A stretch of 64,000 nt of DNA from Bacteroidales bacterium (lineage in GTDB: Bacteria; Bacteroidota; Bacteroidia; Bacteroidales; F082): NCBI GenBank assembly GCA_017394865.1, contig JAFPWT010000002.1, positions 1 to 64,000 on the forward strand. The letters run 5' to 3'. How positions within the stretch are numbered: the stretch's first letter is position 1; each line of letters begins with the position of its first letter. The position numbers and the translations under genes are program-made. Below are positions 33,579-40,970 of the stretch, in pieces. Under the pieces are notes generated by a model. The model was not told the origin of the DNA and did not search any database. It saw only the letters and a list, made by a program, of their open reading frames with translations.

Positions 33579-34046
33579 ATGAAGAAAGCTTATTTATTGG
33601 CGTTAGCCGTCGCCATGGCTCTGGTGGGATGCCAAAATACAACCACCCAGGAAAACAAGGAAGACGAGAAAAAAGTTGAAATGACAGAGACTTTCGAATC
33701 TGCCGATGCGCTGTTTCAGGCTATCGGGGAGTCGATTTACGCCAAGCAGGATCCTCAGAAGAGTATCAAGATGGTTGACCGCTTGCTGACCGACTACCCT
33801 GATTACGAAAGCAATCCCGTTGCCTTGTTCATGCTGGCTAGCTTCGTCTACGACGAACAGCTGCAGGACTACGACAAGGCTCGTGAGACCTATCAACGCA
33901 TTATCGACAATTATCCCGACAGCCCCTTTGCCAAGGATGCCGCTCTTGCCATTCCCCAGCTGGGTATTCCTTTGGATGAATTAATCAAATCGTTTGAAGA
34001 AGCATCCCTGTCGGCGGATGCCGGCTCCGTAGAGGGCGACAAATAA
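33579..34046 (+). CDS. TPR-repeat lipoprotein
   Basis: A 155-residue predicted lipoprotein: signal MKKAYLLALAVAMALVGC with the lipobox Cys at 18, a short charged linker, then about one and a half tetratricopeptide units (SIKMVDRLLTDYPDYESNPVALFMLASFVYDEQLQDYDKARETYQRIIDNYPDSPFAKDA). This resembles one turn of the YbgF/BamD-type TPR arrangement, probably a protein-interaction scaffold at the envelope. It is cotranscribed with def. The exact function is not recognisable. Confidence 0.85.
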   Translation: MKKAYLLALAVAMALVGCQNTTTQENKEDEKKVEMTETFESADALFQAIGESIYAKQDPQKSIKMVDRLLTDYPDYESNPVALFMLASFVYDEQLQDYDKARETYQRIIDNYPDSPFAKDAALAIPQLGIPLDELIKSFEEASLSADAGSVEGDK

Positions 34047-34050
34047 AATA

Positions 34051-34078
34051 GTAGAGACGCCATACATGACGTCTCTAC
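34051..34078 (-). terminator. GTAGAGACG hairpin between the TPR lipoprotein and metK
   Basis: A 9-bp stem (GTAGAGACG and CGTCTCTAC), with a further 3-bp CAT/ATG pairing inside. On the minus strand it is followed by a T-rich run (TATTTTATTT), suiting termination of metK, whose stop is 19 bp away. The stem ends are shared with 9349-9374. Confidence 0.6.
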
Positions 34079-34096
34079 ATCTCTAAATCTCTACAT

Positions 34097-35416
34097 TTAG
34101 AACATTTTTTTGAAGGTATCGACCAGATCGAGTTTTTCCCAGCCGAAGAACTCTACGTTTTTGTATGTCTTCTTGCCTTCGGTGAAGGTCTCTTTGTCTT
34201 TGTAGAACACCTCCACTTTGCGGGTCTCGGGCTGACGGCCGAAATGACCATAGGAAGCGGTTTCCTCGAAGATGGGGTTGGTGAGGCCGAAGCGTTTTAC
34301 GATGGCGTAAGGACGCAGGTCTACCGTGCTGCGGATCTTCTCGGCGATGGCTTCGTCGCTGAGCGGTTTGCCGTCTTTGCCTTTCACCCGGACGGTGCCT
34401 TCGGTGTTGATGTAGAAGCCTACAGGCTCGGCGATGCCGATGGCATAGGCGATTTGCACCAGGGCTTGGTCGCAAATGCCAGCGGCCACGAGGTTCTTGG
34501 CGATATGGCGTGCGGCATAGGCTGCTGAACGGTCCACCTTCGAGCTGTCTTTGCCTGAGAAGGCGCCGCCGCCGTGGGCGCCGCGGCCACCGTAGGTGTC
34601 GACGATGATCTTACGTCCGGTGACGCCGGTGTCGCCATGGGGGCCTCCGATGACGAATTTGCCCGTCGGGTTGACGAAGATCTTCATATCTTGGTCGAAG
34701 AGCTTGCGGAGCTTGGCCGGCAACTTGCGTTTCACTCGGGGCAAGAGGATGTTAAGCACGTCGGCTTCGATCTTGTCTACCATACGCATGTCGGCCTCGC
34801 GTTGGGCCTCTTCGGTGTCGTCGGCGGGCTTGATGAAATCGTCGTGCTGGGTGCTGATGACGATGGTGTCGATTCTCAAAGGCTTCCAGCCGTCTTCATA
34901 TTCCACTGTGACCTGTGACTTGGCATCGGGGCGGAGGTATTTCATCTGTTTGCCTTCGCGGCGGATGGCAGCCAGCTCAATGAGCAGAAGATGGGCCAAA
35001 TCGATGGTTAGAGGCATGTAGTTTTCGGTCTCCTTGCATGCGAAGCCGAACATCATGCCTTGGTCGCCAGCGCCTTGTTCTTCAGGCTTTTTGCGGCCTA
35101 CACCCATATAGATGTCGTTTGACTGTCCGTGGAGGGCCGACAGCACGCCGCAGGACTGGGCGTCGAATTGATACTCTGACTTGTTGTAGCCGATGCGGTC
35201 GATGACGCGGCGTGCGATGTCCTGAATCTCGACGTAAGCGTTGGTGCGGATTTCGCCTGCTACGACGACGAGACCGGTGGTGACTAAGGTTTCACAAGCT
35301 ACTTTCGACTTGGGATCGTTGCGAAGAATCTCGTCCAATACGGCATCCGAAATCTGGTCGCATACTTTGTCGGGATGGCCTTCCGAGACGGATTCTGAAG
35401 TAAAATAATAACCCAT
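34097..35416 (-). CDS. metK: S-adenosylmethionine synthetase
   Basis: Makes SAM from methionine and ATP; cytoplasmic. The 439 residues open with [29 protein letters not shown] (methionine and ATP site) and contain [33 protein letters not shown] and the P-loop-like [22 protein letters not shown]. It is longer than the 384-residue E. coli enzyme by insertions, as in other Bacteroidales. The 5' leader is about 128 nt from the TATCTTTG box, and begins with a SAM-II-like riboswitch, so feedback control by its own product is likely. The start is the first ATG in frame. Confidence 0.97.
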   Translation of the reverse strand: MGYYFTSESVSEGHPDKVCDQISDAVLDEILRNDPKSKVACETLVTTGLVVVAGEIRTNAYVEIQDIARRVIDRIGYNKSEYQFDAQSCGVLSALHGQSNDIYMGVGRKKPEEQGAGDQGMMFGFACKETENYMPLTIDLAHLLLIELAAIRREGKQMKYLRPDAKSQVTVEYEDGWKPLRIDTIVISTQHDDFIKPADDTEEAQREADMRMVDKIEADVLNILLPRVKRKLPAKLRKLFDQDMKIFVNPTGKFVIGGPHGDTGVTGRKIIVDTYGGRGAHGGGAFSGKDSSKVDRSAAYAARHIAKNLVAAGICDQALVQIAYAIGIAEPVGFYINTEGTVRVKGKDGKPLSDEAIAEKIRSTVDLRPYAIVKRFGLTNPIFEETASYGHFGRQPETRKVEVFYKDKETFTEGKKTYKNVEFFGWEKLDLVDTFKKMF

Positions 35417-35490
35417 AACAAATTGATTATTAAATGATTAATAAATGAATTTGTGTGGGAAGTTGTTGACTGAAAGGGAAGGAAAAAGCA

Positions 35491-35540
35491 TTGGTTTAGC
35501 ATTTTTTCTTGTGGTTGCAATCAAAACAAATCTTTCCACG
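35491..35540 (-). ncRNA. SAM-II-like riboswitch upstream of metK
   Basis: Minus strand, 5' to 3': a stem CGTGG/CCAC encloses GATTT, six bases, then ATTGCAA; an A-rich stretch and GCTAAACCAA follow. This matches the SAM-II (metA motif) aptamer, in which GAUUU-N6-AUUGCAA lies in loop 1 and GCUAAA supplies the SAM-binding strand; spacing is identical to the 18-nt loop segment I remember from the env SAM-II structure. It begins about 4 nt after the predicted transcript start. The start codon is about 75 nt downstream, so the expression platform is not obvious. Confidence 0.75.
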
Positions 35541-35550
35541 TTTGCGGCGG

Positions 35551-35558
35551 CAAAGATA
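35551..35558 (-). promoter_or_regulatory. -7 box of metK
   Basis: TATCTTTG on the minus strand, predicting a transcript start near 35544, immediately before the riboswitch stem. Confidence 0.7.
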
Positions 35559-35563
35559 AGAAT

Positions 35564-35631
35564 AATTTAGAATTTAGAATTTAGAATGAAGAGTTTTTTG
35601 TTAAAAATCTCTAAATTCTAAATTCTTAATT
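35564..35631. repeat. Inverted array of 7-bp units between gldA and metK
   Basis: Three tandem AATTTAG units (35564-35584) face CTAAATT, CTAAATT and CTTAATT (35611-35631), giving a long A/T-rich hairpin with a 26-nt loop. The right arm contains the gldA stop codon. It may end gldA transcription before the metK promoter. Confidence 0.7.
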
Positions 35632-36537
35632 CTTGGTAAGCTTCTGGAACGCCTCCTCGATGCTGATGTCTTCTTTCTGCAAAGTCTTGATGATGAGCCC
35701 GTTGTCAACCGACCATTTCATTAAGTTGGCGCGGATGTCGGTGTCGCCTTCGGGTTCGATGATCCAGTGGTTGTCCTTAGCGTGTTGAACCTTGGTCACT
35801 TGCGGGATGCTGAGCAATTGGTTCTGCGTGACCTCGTTTTCGAATTCCACGATAACGACGTTGGCGGCGGTTTGGGTCTGCTTCAGATTCTCGACACGGT
35901 CGGCGGCGACCACAACACCTTTATTAATAATGATGGCGCGTTCGCAAAGGGCTTCCACTTCCTGCATGATATGGGTGGAGAGCAGCACGGTCTTTTCCTT
36001 GCCGAGGCTGGAGATGAGGTTGCGGATGTCGATGAGCTGGTTGGGGTCAAGGCCTGAGGTGGGCTCGTCGAGGATGAGCACTTGTGGGTCGTGCATCATG
36101 GCTTGGGCGAGGCCGACACGTTGGCGGTATCCTTTCGAGAGGGAGCCGATTTTTTTATGGGCCTCCGGGCCAAGGCCTGTCTCTTCAATCATGGCCTCGA
36201 TGCGTTTCTTTGCGGTGCTGCCTTTCAGCTGATGGATGCCAGCCACGAATTCGAGATATTCGCGTACGAACATGTCAAGGTACAATGGGTTGTGCTCGGG
36301 GAGGTACCCTACGATGCGCTTTACCTTCATCGGTTGCTCCTTGATGTCGAAGCCGTTAACGGTCACCGTTCCGCTGGTGGGAGGGAGGAAGCAGGTGATG
36401 ATTTTCATCAGTGTCGACTTGCCTGCGCCGTTGGGACCGAGCAGCCCCACGATTCCTTTGTCAATACTGAGGCTGACGTTGTTAAGGGCGAGTTGGTTGC
36501 CGTATGTTTTGGTGATATTTTGAATCTCGATTGACAT
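35626..36537 (-). CDS. gldA: ABC transporter ATPase, GldA-like
   Basis: A 303-residue ATPase subunit closely resembling GldA, the gliding-motility-associated ABC ATPase of Bacteroidota. Walker A GLLGPNGAGKSTLMK, Q-loop GYLPEHNPLY, signature LSKGYRQRVGLAQAM, Walker B VLILDEPTSGLDP and H-loop LLSTHIMQE are all intact; the C-terminal domain has the GldA-like ending SIEEAFQKLT. The permease partners GldF/GldG are not adjacent, so assignment to gliding rather than another export system is by similarity. Upstream -7 box TACCTTTG at 36564-36557. Confidence 0.88.
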   Translation of the reverse strand: MSIEIQNITKTYGNQLALNNVSLSIDKGIVGLLGPNGAGKSTLMKIITCFLPPTSGTVTVNGFDIKEQPMKVKRIVGYLPEHNPLYLDMFVREYLEFVAGIHQLKGSTAKKRIEAMIEETGLGPEAHKKIGSLSKGYRQRVGLAQAMMHDPQVLILDEPTSGLDPNQLIDIRNLISSLGKEKTVLLSTHIMQEVEALCERAIIINKGVVVAADRVENLKQTQTAANVVIVEFENEVTQNQLLSIPQVTKVQHAKDNHWIIEPEGDTDIRANLMKWSVDNGLIIKTLQKEDISIEEAFQKLTKN

Positions 36538-36556
36538 TTTTTTTCTTATTTGAGTG

Positions 36557-36564
36557 CAAAGGTA
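36557..36564 (-). promoter_or_regulatory. -7 box of gldA
   Basis: TACCTTTG on the minus strand, 19 bp before the gldA ATG; 13 bp from the divergent rplM box. Confidence 0.65.
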
Positions 36565-36577
36565 TGAAAAATATTCG

Positions 36578-36585
36578 TACTTTTG
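36578..36585 (+). promoter_or_regulatory. -7 box of the rplM-rpsI operon
   Basis: TACTTTTG fits TAnnTTTG and predicts a leader of about 100 nt before rplM, long for this window, containing the hairpin at 36629-36660. Confidence 0.65.
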
Positions 36586-36628
36586 CGCCCTCGTTAGTAA
36601 AAACTGTTCTATCTATTTTTGTAATCAA

Positions 36629-36660
36629 GCGTACCACCATGGGCGAAGATGATGTTACGC
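36629..36660 (+). promoter_or_regulatory. Leader hairpin before rplM (candidate L13 autoregulatory leader)
   Basis: GCGTACCACCAT and ATGATGTTACGC pair as stems of 5, 2 and 3 bp broken by two single mismatches, around the loop GGGCGAAG. The hairpin ends 33 nt before the rplM ATG. Ribosomal-protein leaders, including an L13 type in Bacteroidia, have been described; I cannot confirm that this one matches. Confidence 0.5.
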
Positions 36661-36693
36661 GAACATGAATTGGATAAACGTATTTAAAAGAAA

Positions 36694-37152
36694 ATGAACT
36701 ATTTAAGTTACAAAACAGTCAGCGTCAACAAGGAACATGCCAACAAGAAATGGTATGTCGTCGATGCTGAAGGCCAGATTCTCGGACGTTTTGCCTCCGA
36801 GGTTGCCATGATTCTCCGTGGCAAGCGCAAACCCTGCTACACTCCCCACAGCGACTGCGGTGACAATGTGATCATCATCAACGCCGAGAAGATCCAGCTG
36901 ACGGGCAAGAAGATGGATGAGAAGTACTATGTCCACTATACCGGTTATCCGGGTGGCCAGCGCATCCGCAACGTCAAGGAGCAGTTGAACCGCAAGCCCG
37001 CCGCCGTGCTGGAGCACGCCATCAAGGGTATGCTGCCCAAGACCAAGTTGGGTGATGCCATCTTCCACAATCTCTTTGTCTATGCCGGTTCAGAACACCC
37101 GCATCAGGCTCAACAACCCGAAGAACTCAAAATTAACACTATTAAGAAATAA
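36694..37152 (+). CDS. rplM: 50S ribosomal protein L13
   Basis: Assembly protein of the large subunit. The 152 residues include KKWYVVDAEGQILGRFASEVAMILRGKRKPCYTPHSDCGDNVIIINAEKIQLTGKK and the conserved H-Y-T-G-Y-P-G-G segment (VHYTGYPGGQ), then MLPKTKLG. Standard length. Followed by rpsI after 2 bp. Confidence 0.98.
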   Translation: MNYLSYKTVSVNKEHANKKWYVVDAEGQILGRFASEVAMILRGKRKPCYTPHSDCGDNVIIINAEKIQLTGKKMDEKYYVHYTGYPGGQRIRNVKEQLNRKPAAVLEHAIKGMLPKTKLGDAIFHNLFVYAGSEHPHQAQQPEELKINTIKK

Positions 37153-37154
37153 TC

Positions 37155-37541
37155 ATGGAAGTAATCAACGCTTTAGGTAGAAGAAAGACCGCCGTTGCTC
37201 GCATCTACATGAAGGTCGGCGACGGTAAAATTACGGTGAACAAGCGCGACTACAAGGAGTACTTCCCGACGAGCATCCTCCACTATGTGGTTGAGCAGCC
37301 TCTGATGCTTACCGACAACCTCGGCAAGTTCGACATCAAGGTCAACCTCGACGGTGGTGGCATCAACGGCCAGGCCGAGGCTCTCCGCCTCGCCATCAGC
37401 CGCGCGCTCTGCGAGATCAATCCCGAAAATCGTCCTACCCTGAAGGCCAAAGGTCTCATGCGCCGCGACCCGCGTATGGTCGAGCGTAAGAAACCCGGTC
37501 AGCCCGGTGCCCGTAAGAAGTTCCAATTCAGCAAACGTTAA
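37155..37541 (+). CDS. rpsI: 30S ribosomal protein S9
   Basis: The 128 residues carry ALGRRKTAVARIYMK at the start, GGGINGQAEALRLAISRAL in the middle and the basic tail ending KKFQFSKR, whose C-terminal Lys-Arg contacts P-site tRNA. Normal length. Paired with rplM as in most bacteria. Confidence 0.98.
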   Translation: MEVINALGRRKTAVARIYMKVGDGKITVNKRDYKEYFPTSILHYVVEQPLMLTDNLGKFDIKVNLDGGGINGQAEALRLAISRALCEINPENRPTLKAKGLMRRDPRMVERKKPGQPGARKKFQFSKR

Positions 37542-37579
37542 GCTATTCTCAGCCGAGCGATTTTGTTTAGTATCCAAAT

Positions 37580-37612
37580 CACTGAGATTCTTTCTCGAAA
37601 GACTACTCAGTG
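37580..37612 (+). promoter_or_regulatory. Leader hairpin before rpsB (candidate S2 leader)
   Basis: CACTGAG (37580-37586) pairs with CTCAGTG (37606-37612), and inside it TCTTTC pairs with GAAAGA around a 2-nt loop. It lies in the 109-bp gap between rpsI and rpsB. There is no T-tract, so it is more likely a translational or leader element than a terminator. S2 is known to repress rpsB-tsf through its leader in other bacteria. Confidence 0.5.
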
Positions 37613-37650
37613 GTTGTGTTCAGTGAATGTAAACATTAAAAAGAAAACTC

Positions 37651-38472
37651 ATGACTCAAGTAACTTTTGAAGAATTATTGGATGCCGGATGTCATTTCGG
37701 TCATCTCAAGAGAAAGTGGAACCCCGCCATGGCTCCTTATATCTTCATGGAGCGCAACGGCATCCACATCATCGACCTTTACAAGACCCAGGCTAAGGTC
37801 GACGAAGCTGCCACCGCAGTGTGCCAGCTGGCCAAATCAGGCAAGAAGATCCTCTTCGTCGCCACCAAGAAACAAGCTAAAGACGTTGTCGCTGAACTCG
37901 TCCAGAAAGTCAACATGCCTTATGTGACCGAGCGTTGGCCCGGCGGCATGCTCACCAACTTCGCCACCATCCGCAAGGCCGTGCGTAAGATGACCAGCAT
38001 CGACAAAATGATGGTCAGCGACGCCTACAAGAGCCTCTCAAAGCGTGAGAAACTCCAGATCGAACGTGAACGCGAGAAACTCGAGAAGAACCTCGGTTCC
38101 ATCAGCGACCTGAGCCGTCTGCCTTCAGCCGTGTTCGTCGTCGATATCATGAAGGAGCACATCGCCGTTGCCGAAGCCCGCAAACTTAACATCCCGGTCT
38201 TCGCCATCGTCGACACCAACACCAACCCGAACCTCGTCGACTTCCCCATCCCGGCCAACGATGACGCTAGCAAGTCAATCGCCCTGATCGTCGGTAAGAT
38301 GGTCGACGCCATCGAAGAAGGCCTCAACGAGCGCAAACTCAACAAGGAAAACAATGTTGAAGAAGCCGAAGAAGCCGAAGAAGTGGCCGCCGAAGAAACC
38401 GAGGAAGAAGAGAACAAGGAAGAGCGCAAGCCCCGTAACCGCCGCCCGCGCAAACCCGTATCAAAAAACTAA
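37651..38472 (+). CDS. rpsB: 30S ribosomal protein S2
   Basis: The 273 residues include FEELLDAGCHFGHLKRKWNP, FVATKKQAKDVV, ERWPGGMLTNFATIRK and IPVFAIVDTNTNPNLVDFPIPANDDASKSI. The C-terminal 50 residues are an extension beyond the E. coli protein: an acidic stretch (EEAEEAEEVAAEETEEEE) followed by a basic one (RKPRNRRPRKPVSKN), presumably disordered. Followed by tsf after 20 bp. Confidence 0.98.
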   Translation: MTQVTFEELLDAGCHFGHLKRKWNPAMAPYIFMERNGIHIIDLYKTQAKVDEAATAVCQLAKSGKKILFVATKKQAKDVVAELVQKVNMPYVTERWPGGMLTNFATIRKAVRKMTSIDKMMVSDAYKSLSKREKLQIEREREKLEKNLGSISDLSRLPSAVFVVDIMKEHIAVAEARKLNIPVFAIVDTNTNPNLVDFPIPANDDASKSIALIVGKMVDAIEEGLNERKLNKENNVEEAEEAEEVAAEETEEEENKEERKPRNRRPRKPVSKN

Positions 38473-38492
38473 CCCTTTAGAACATTAATCCT

Positions 38493-39485
38493 ATGAATAT
38501 TACCGCTTCTCAAGTCAATGAACTGAGACAAATGACCGGCGCCGGTATGATGGACTGCAAGAAAGCCCTCGTCGAGACCGACGGCGATATCCAGGCCGCT
38601 ATCGATATCCTCCGCAAGAAGGGTATGGCTAAAGCTGCCAAACGCGCCGACCGTAACGCTAGCGAAGGCTGCGTGCTCTCCAAATGCACTGAAGATCACA
38701 CGTACGCCGCCATCATCATGGTGAACTGCGAGACCGACTTCGTCGCCAACAACGCCGACTTCGTGAAGTTCACGAAGGATGTGCTCGACAAAGCCGTCGC
38801 CAACCGCGTGAAGGACATCGAGACCCTGAAGGCTATGACCATCGACGGTCAGACCGTCGAGGCCCTCGTCGCCAACCAAAGCGCCGTCACCGGCGAAAAG
38901 ACCGAACTCGGTGGATTCAAAGTGCTCGAAGGCGTTTATGTGACCAACTACAACCACCCCGGCAACCGCCTCGCCACCATCGTTGAAATGAACAAGAACT
39001 TCAACGGTATCGAGGAAGTCAGCCATGAAGTGGCTATGCACGTCGCCGCCATGAACCCCCTGGCCGTCAGCGAAGACTCCATCGCTCAAGAGGTGAAAGA
39101 CCGTGAGCTGGCCGTCGCCGTCGACAAGACCAAGGACGAACTCATCGGCAAGGAAGTCGAGAAAGCCCTCCGTAAAGCCGGTATCAACCCCAACCATGTG
39201 GATAGCGATGACCATATCGAATCCAACATCACCAAGGGTTACATCACCGCTGAACAAGGCGCTCAGGCCCGTGAGATCAAGGCTACCGTTCCCGGTACCG
39301 TGAAACTCAACGACGCCATGATCCAAAACATCGCCAAAGGTCGTCTGGGTAAGTTCTTCAAAGAGAACTGCCTGCTCAACCAGGTCTCTCTGGTTGCCGA
39401 CCCCAAGACCGTCGGTCAGTACATCCAGGATGCCGATAAGGAAGCCACTGTGAAAGCTTTCTATCGCATCAAGCTGGGCGAATAA
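38493..39485 (+). CDS. tsf: Elongation factor Ts
   Basis: Nucleotide exchange factor for EF-Tu. The 330 residues begin with the UBA-like N-terminal domain (VNELRQMTGAGMMDCKKALVETDGDIQAAIDILRKKG) and include the TDFVAN signature (NCETDFVANNADFVKF). It is longer than E. coli EF-Ts (283), from a larger central domain. It ends before a strong intrinsic terminator. Confidence 0.98.
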   Translation: MNITASQVNELRQMTGAGMMDCKKALVETDGDIQAAIDILRKKGMAKAAKRADRNASEGCVLSKCTEDHTYAAIIMVNCETDFVANNADFVKFTKDVLDKAVANRVKDIETLKAMTIDGQTVEALVANQSAVTGEKTELGGFKVLEGVYVTNYNHPGNRLATIVEMNKNFNGIEEVSHEVAMHVAAMNPLAVSEDSIAQEVKDRELAVAVDKTKDELIGKEVEKALRKAGINPNHVDSDDHIESNITKGYITAEQGAQAREIKATVPGTVKLNDAMIQNIAKGRLGKFFKENCLLNQVSLVADPKTVGQYIQDADKEATVKAFYRIKLGE

Positions 39486-39507
39486 ATCTAATGGATTTAA
39501 TGGTAAC

Positions 39508-39540
39508 AAAAAAGGTTGACCTTCGCGGTCAACCTTTTTT
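39508..39540. terminator. Bidirectional intrinsic terminator between tsf and the PPTase gene
   Basis: AAAAAA-GGTTGACC, loop TTCGC, GGTCAACC-TTTTTT: a perfect 8-bp GC-containing stem flanked by A and T runs on both sides, so it works on both strands. The stop codon of the minus-strand PPTase gene (39531-39529) lies inside the stem. Confidence 0.95.
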
Positions 39541-40101
39541 ATTGGTCGCTACCGAATAAGCGTACCGCTTCTCGGGGTTGACATGGGTCTCCACAATCTC
39601 ATCTCCTTGTAACAACCCGTGAAGGTCATGGGTGATCCCCGTTCCCCGTAATTTGAAAACGGCTTCCTTCTTGGTCCAATATTCAGTGAAGGTGCGCACA
39701 GGGTCGTCACTCTCACGGATGATGCGTTGTTCCTCCTCGTTCATGGTGTAACGGATCAGGCTGTCGCTGACCTGCCGGTACCCTTCAATGTCAATGCCTA
39801 TAGGCTGGTCGGAAACGGCTACAGCAATGCCGTTCTTGCAATGGCTGAGGTTGAAATGGATCTCGGGATAATCGATCAGATAAGGTTTTCCGTGCTCATT
39901 ATGTCCGAAACGAAATGGGTGTGTATATCCTTTGGATTCCAACATCTCGCGGAGCATCACGTATGATTTGAGACATGCGAATTGCCCGAAGAGATGCTTG
40001 TAACGCAAGGCTTCCTCACGGCGCTCATCGGAAACCAAAGGAAGGAGGCGGTTGATTTCCTCCTCCGAGATGATGCTCATTTCGTCAAAGATATAGATCA
40101 T
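39529..40101 (-). CDS. 4'-phosphopantetheinyl transferase superfamily protein
   Basis: Transfers the phosphopantetheine arm of CoA to carrier proteins. The 190 residues show the Sfp-type motifs HFNLSHCKNGIAVAVS, PIGIDIEGYR (metal-binding Asp, Glu) and FTEYWTKKEAVFKLRGTGI (WxxKEAxxK). Medium length, between AcpS and Sfp. It overlaps atpG by 4 bp (ATGA), so it is the last gene of the ATP synthase transcription unit. The target carrier cannot be told. Its final codons run into the shared terminator. Confidence 0.9.
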   Translation of the reverse strand: MIYIFDEMSIISEEEINRLLPLVSDERREEALRYKHLFGQFACLKSYVMLREMLESKGYTHPFRFGHNEHGKPYLIDYPEIHFNLSHCKNGIAVAVSDQPIGIDIEGYRQVSDSLIRYTMNEEEQRIIRESDDPVRTFTEYWTKKEAVFKLRGTGITHDLHGLLQGDEIVETHVNPEKRYAYSVATNKKG

Positions 40102-40970
40102 TTATTTAACGCTTCGGCCCCGCCGACGATATCTATTAATTCGGTGGTGATGACGTTCTGTCGGGCACGGTTGTAATCGCGTCTTAGTTCTTGGAGCAGG
40201 GTAGCAGCATTGTCACTGGCAATGAGCATGGCTGTCATCCGGGCGCCATGTTCGGCGGTCATCGCATCGAGCATCACTGAATAGAACATGGTGCGAATCA
40301 CCTTGGGTACCAGTTCATTGATGAATTCCTCCTTGGAGGGTTCCACCAGGTAGTCGTAGGCTTCGCCTTTGGTGGCACTTTCAGTGGCGAGGGGCAGAAG
40401 GATCTCTGTAATAGGTTGCTGCACGCCGGCGTTCTTATGGTGGTTGTAGACCATCACTACGCGATCGATGCGGTGTTCGAGGAACTCCTGAGCCATATGG
40501 TCGCTGAACTCAGTGGCTAGGGTGTACGACAGCTCTTCGCTGACGCTTTTGTGAGTTTCGGTGACGGGTATGCCATTTTTTTCGGCAAACTCCGTAAGTT
40601 TCTTTCCAAAAAGGTAAACCTCAACGTTCTCTGCGCCAAGTGTATTGGCGAAGTCGGTGTAGGTGCTGAAGAAGAGCTTGCTGACGCTCGAGTTGTAAAC
40701 GCCGCAGAGGCCTGAGCTGGACGAGAAGGCAACGAGGGCAATGCGTTTGGGTTCTCGTTGTTCTGCCAGGGGGATGTTGACAGTCTCCTCAAGGGCGCCG
40801 AGGTAGTTGGAGAGTGTCTCGTTGAGTTTGCTCTTATAGGGCAGGAAACGCAACGTGGTGTTCTCCGACTTCTTCAGTTTGGCGGCGGAGACCATCTTCA
40901 TGGCGTTGGTGATCTTCTCCGTTGAGGCGACTGAGGCTATCCGTGCTCGTATTTCCTTTAAGCTAGGCAC
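40098..40970 (-). CDS. atpG: ATP synthase subunit gamma
   Basis: Central rotor stalk of F1. The 290 residues begin [32 protein letters not shown] and end [46 protein letters not shown] (MIAS...NAA...N.ARQ..IT.E), the two helices of the rotor coiled coil. Start is GTG at 40970, 13 bp inside the atpA reading frame, so translation is probably coupled. Confidence 0.97.
   Translation of the reverse strand: MPSLKEIRARIASVASTEKITNAMKMVSAAKLKKSENTTLRFLPYKSKLNETLSNYLGALEETVNIPLAEQREPKRIALVAFSSSSGLCGVYNSSVSKLFFSTYTDFANTLGAENVEVYLFGKKLTEFAEKNGIPVTETHKSVSEELSYTLATEFSDHMAQEFLEHRIDRVVMVYNHHKNAGVQQPITEILLPLATESATKGEAYDYLVEPSKEEFINELVPKVIRTMFYSVMLDAMTAEHGARMTAMLIASDNAATLLQELRRDYNRARQNVITTELIDIVGGAEALNK

Noticed and set aside
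35425..35500. Short ORF of about 17 codons in the metK leader after the riboswitch
   Set aside because: It starts in the aptamer's 3' strand and ends before metK, with no ribosome-binding site and an unremarkable peptide; too short to support without comparison.
38469..39509. Open frame of 346 codons on the minus strand opposite tsf
   Set aside because: Antisense shadow of EF-Ts; the composition reflects the strong codon bias of tsf, and it starts inside the terminator region.
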